A stretch of 53,713 nucleotides of DNA from an uncultured Candidatus Melainabacteria bacterium. GTDB lineage: Bacteria > Cyanobacteriota > Vampirovibrionia > Gastranaerophilales > Gastranaerophilaceae. The notes under the pieces are model-generated. The model was not told the origin of the DNA. It saw only the letters and a program-made list of their open reading frames with translations, and did no database searches. Each line of letters starts with the position of its first letter. Within the stretch, counting starts at the first letter, position 1. The stretch covers positions 1 to 53,713 of the forward strand of contig CATLDC010000013.1 in the NCBI GenBank assembly GCA_949902595.1. Reading direction: 5' to 3'. Made by a program: the position numbers and the translations under genes. This document shows, piece after piece, positions 52,184-53,713 of this stretch.

Positions 52184-53054
52184 AAAAATATTAATAACAG
52201 GCGGAGCCGGATTTATAGGTTCGCATATTGCAGACGAATTTATCAAAAAAGAATACGAGGTTGTTATTGTTGATAACCTTACCACCGGTCAGGAAAAGAA
52301 CATCAACAGCAAAGCCCGATTCTACAACTGCGACATAACATCCGCAGAGCTGGAACAGATTTTTTCAGCAGAAACCCCTGAAATAGTCATCCATCTTGCT
52401 GCGCAGGTTAGTGTTCCAAATGCAACAAAAGACCCGATTGGTGATGCCCATATCAATATTATTGGCACGCTCAATGTGCTCGAATATTGCAAAGCATACG
52501 GGGTTAAGAAAATACTCGCAGCCTCTTCTGCTGCTGTTTACGGTGAGCCTCAATACTTACCGGTGGATGAAGCTCATCCGACGATTCCGATTTCAAACTA
52601 CGGAATCTCAAAACTCACAATGGAAAAGTACATAGAAAACTCCGGAGTTGATTACATTATATTCAGGTTCTCAAATGTATTTGGCGAGCGCCAGACCGCG
52701 CATGGAGAAGCTGGAGTCGTCACAATATTTGAAAACGCAATGAAAAACAATTTGCCAGTCACAATATTTGGCGATGGAGAACAAATACGTGATTTCATTT
52801 ACGTCAAAGACATTGCAAAAATCACGTGCAATCTGGCAGTTTCTGATGTAAAAAATGAGACAATAAATGTTTCCACAAACACAGAGTGCACAATTAACGA
52901 ATTATTCAAAATTTTAGCCGACAAGTATGGATATCAGCAAGCTGCGGTACACAAACCCGAACGAAACGGGGATATAAAAGTCAGTGTTTTGGCAAACTCA
53001 AAACTAAACTCGCTTGCAGAAGTCGAATACACTGATATTCGCGGAGCGTTTTAA
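52176..53054 (+). CDS. NAD-dependent nucleotide-sugar epimerase/dehydratase (GalE-like)
   Basis: 292 aa, at the short end for the family. ITGGAGFIGSHIADEF is the Rossmann NAD site, VIHLAAQVSVPNA and AASSAAVYGEP contain the catalytic Ser/Thr region, and SNYGISKLTMEKY the Y-x3-K pair. RFSNVFGERQ and IRDFIYVKDIAK follow. It interconverts UDP- or dTDP-sugars for the polysaccharide genes upstream; substrate unproven. Overlaps the GT8 fusion by 8 nt and ends 2 nt from the convergent small gene. Confidence 0.9.
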   Translation: MSKKILITGGAGFIGSHIADEFIKKEYEVVIVDNLTTGQEKNINSKARFYNCDITSAELEQIFSAETPEIVIHLAAQVSVPNATKDPIGDAHINIIGTLNVLEYCKAYGVKKILAASSAAVYGEPQYLPVDEAHPTIPISNYGISKLTMEKYIENSGVDYIIFRFSNVFGERQTAHGEAGVVTIFENAMKNNLPVTIFGDGEQIRDFIYVKDIAKITCNLAVSDVKNETINVSTNTECTINELFKILADKYGYQQAAVHKPERNGDIKVSVLANSKLNSLAEVEYTDIRGAF

Positions 53055-53056
53055 AG

Positions 53057-53266
53057 CTATTTATTTTCAACAAATTCTATATGATATCCAATAACATCGA
53101 GTATTTCCTGAACCTCGTCGAACTTTATTGTGCTACGTCTTAGCTTGTTTGTAATATTGTTGGGCACAACTTTTCTATTTTGCTTTTGCTCAATAAGCTC
53201 GCACACCTTTTTCAGGGTCGTAGCTTTTTTGGCTATAATACTTTTTAGTTCGCTCTTTACGTCCAT
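53057..53266 (-). CDS. Small XRE-like HTH protein
   Basis: 69 aa from the ATG at 53266 (MDVKSELKSIIAKKATTLKKV), with GGAG upstream. VPNNITNKLRRSTIKFDEVQEI followed by LDVIGYHIEFVENK looks like the small HTH family whose members bind DNA as dimers. A few residues more are possible from an upstream ATG at 53299. It starts 13 nt after the end of the UvrD-type gene and could be co-transcribed with it. Function unknown. Confidence 0.6.
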   Translation of the reverse strand: MDVKSELKSIIAKKATTLKKVCELIEQKQNRKVVPNNITNKLRRSTIKFDEVQEILDVIGYHIEFVENK

Positions 53267-53279
53267 AATTACTCCAAAT

Positions 53280-53713
53280 TCAATCCAACACACTCCCAAA
53301 AATCACACTTGGCTCCTGCGTAACTTCTTTTCCAAACGCCTTGGTCTTAGAAGCAGCCGTAATGAACAGCTTCTTTTGCGCACGCGTTATCGCAACATAA
53401 AGCAGCCTTAGCGTCTCTTCGGAATTAAATTCCTTGAGCTCCAGCTCTGATTTGCGCCTGTATTTCGGGTTGAAAGACTTTACTTCCTCCATAAACAACG
53501 ACGAAGCTTTAAGCTTTGCCTGCGCAACATCTATTGAAAGATTTTTCTCCGACAACTCCGGCAAAAATACGTACTCAAACTCATCGCCCTTTGATTTGTG
53601 CAGAGTCATAATCTGAACCTTGCCTTTCATAGCATCCTTGTCCTCTTCTTCTGAAAAGAACTTAAACCCGCTTAGAGACGGCTTTTTGGAAAGCTCCTCA
53701 AGCCTTTGGAGCG
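53280..53713 (-). CDS. UvrD/Rep-type superfamily 1 helicase, C-terminal part (5' end outside window)
   Basis: 144 codons, frame open to the right window edge, so the N-terminal ATPase core is missing. VQIMTLHKSKGDEFEYVFLPEL is motif V and RLLYVAITRAQKKLFIT motif VI of UvrD/PcrA/AddA-type helicases, which unwind DNA 3' to 5' in repair. The short tail after motif VI (ASKTKAFGKE...IFGSVLD) lacks the usual PcrA C-terminus, so RecB/AddA or a smaller UvrD-like protein is possible. Confidence 0.85.
   Translation of the reverse strand, partial: LQRLEELSKKPSLSGFKFFSEEEDKDAMKGKVQIMTLHKSKGDEFEYVFLPELSEKNLSIDVAQAKLKASSLFMEEVKSFNPKYRRKSELELKEFNSEETLRLLYVAITRAQKKLFITAASKTKAFGKEVTQEPSVIFGSVLD

Overview
The window looks like chromosomal DNA of a non-photosynthetic, AT-rich, Gram-negative gut-type bacterium. 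My best guess is the Gastranaerophilales (Melainabacteria/Vampirovibrionia), at roughly 0.5-0.6 confidence. It carries an AsmA/TamB-type envelope protein, a lipoprotein, the PilT pilus motor and a large beta-helix surface protein, which imply a double membrane. The L24 protein has the CxxC zinc tail seen in cyanobacteria and Firmicutes. Several small proteins of unknown function begin with an SF-x-(A/G)-type N-terminal motif that I associate with gut Melainabacteria (inference). No IS element, prophage or CRISPR array was seen. One tRNA (Gly-GCC) was found.

Layout. 1-2245: 3'-truncated surface protein (- strand), AT-rich repeats followed by a GC-rich part. 2403-3749: der GTPase. 3739-8863: a 5-kb segment bounded by a 57-bp inverted repeat, carrying rpsH-rplF-rplR, a TPR protein, a lipoprotein and a GerE-like regulator, all on the + strand. 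9083-16434: the S10 operon on the - strand in canonical order from rpsJ to rpsN. The break between rpsN and rpsH plus the flanking inverted repeat suggest that the 5-kb segment was inverted or relocated; turning it over restores the order S14-S8-L6-L18. 16.7-23.4 kb: kinase-like protein, rpmE, an HD-GYP protein, two amino-acid permeases and glyQ. 23.5-30.6 kb: AsmA/TamB-like protein, an exported protein and a GT39-like membrane glycosyltransferase, then the tRNA. 31-44 kb: TSCPD protein, isocitrate dehydrogenase, Pif1-like helicase, priA, pckA, an ABC-F protein, pilT and a GltD-like oxidoreductase. 44-53 kb: surface polysaccharide genes (wecB, three glycosyltransferases, one fused to a hexapeptide acyltransferase, and a sugar epimerase) mixed with an HNH-type protein, a CMD-cupin protein and a frameshifted CheR-like gene. 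The right end is the 3' part of a UvrD-type helicase and a small HTH-like gene.

Most notable observations. (1) The inverted-repeat-bounded ribosomal-protein segment. (2) A 50-nt stem-loop repeated after rpsN and after rplF with identical stems and identical loop length. (3) A 24-bp perfect inverted repeat around a 102-bp promoter-like segment upstream of the polysaccharide genes: a candidate invertible promoter. A second, similar dyad pair lies between the ABC-F gene and an unknown gene. (4) A recurring promoter layout in which TATAAT sits exactly 7 nt before the start codon, predicting leaderless mRNAs for at least four genes. (5) A CheR-like gene interrupted at a run of six T. All calls come from reading the sequence; no database search was possible.
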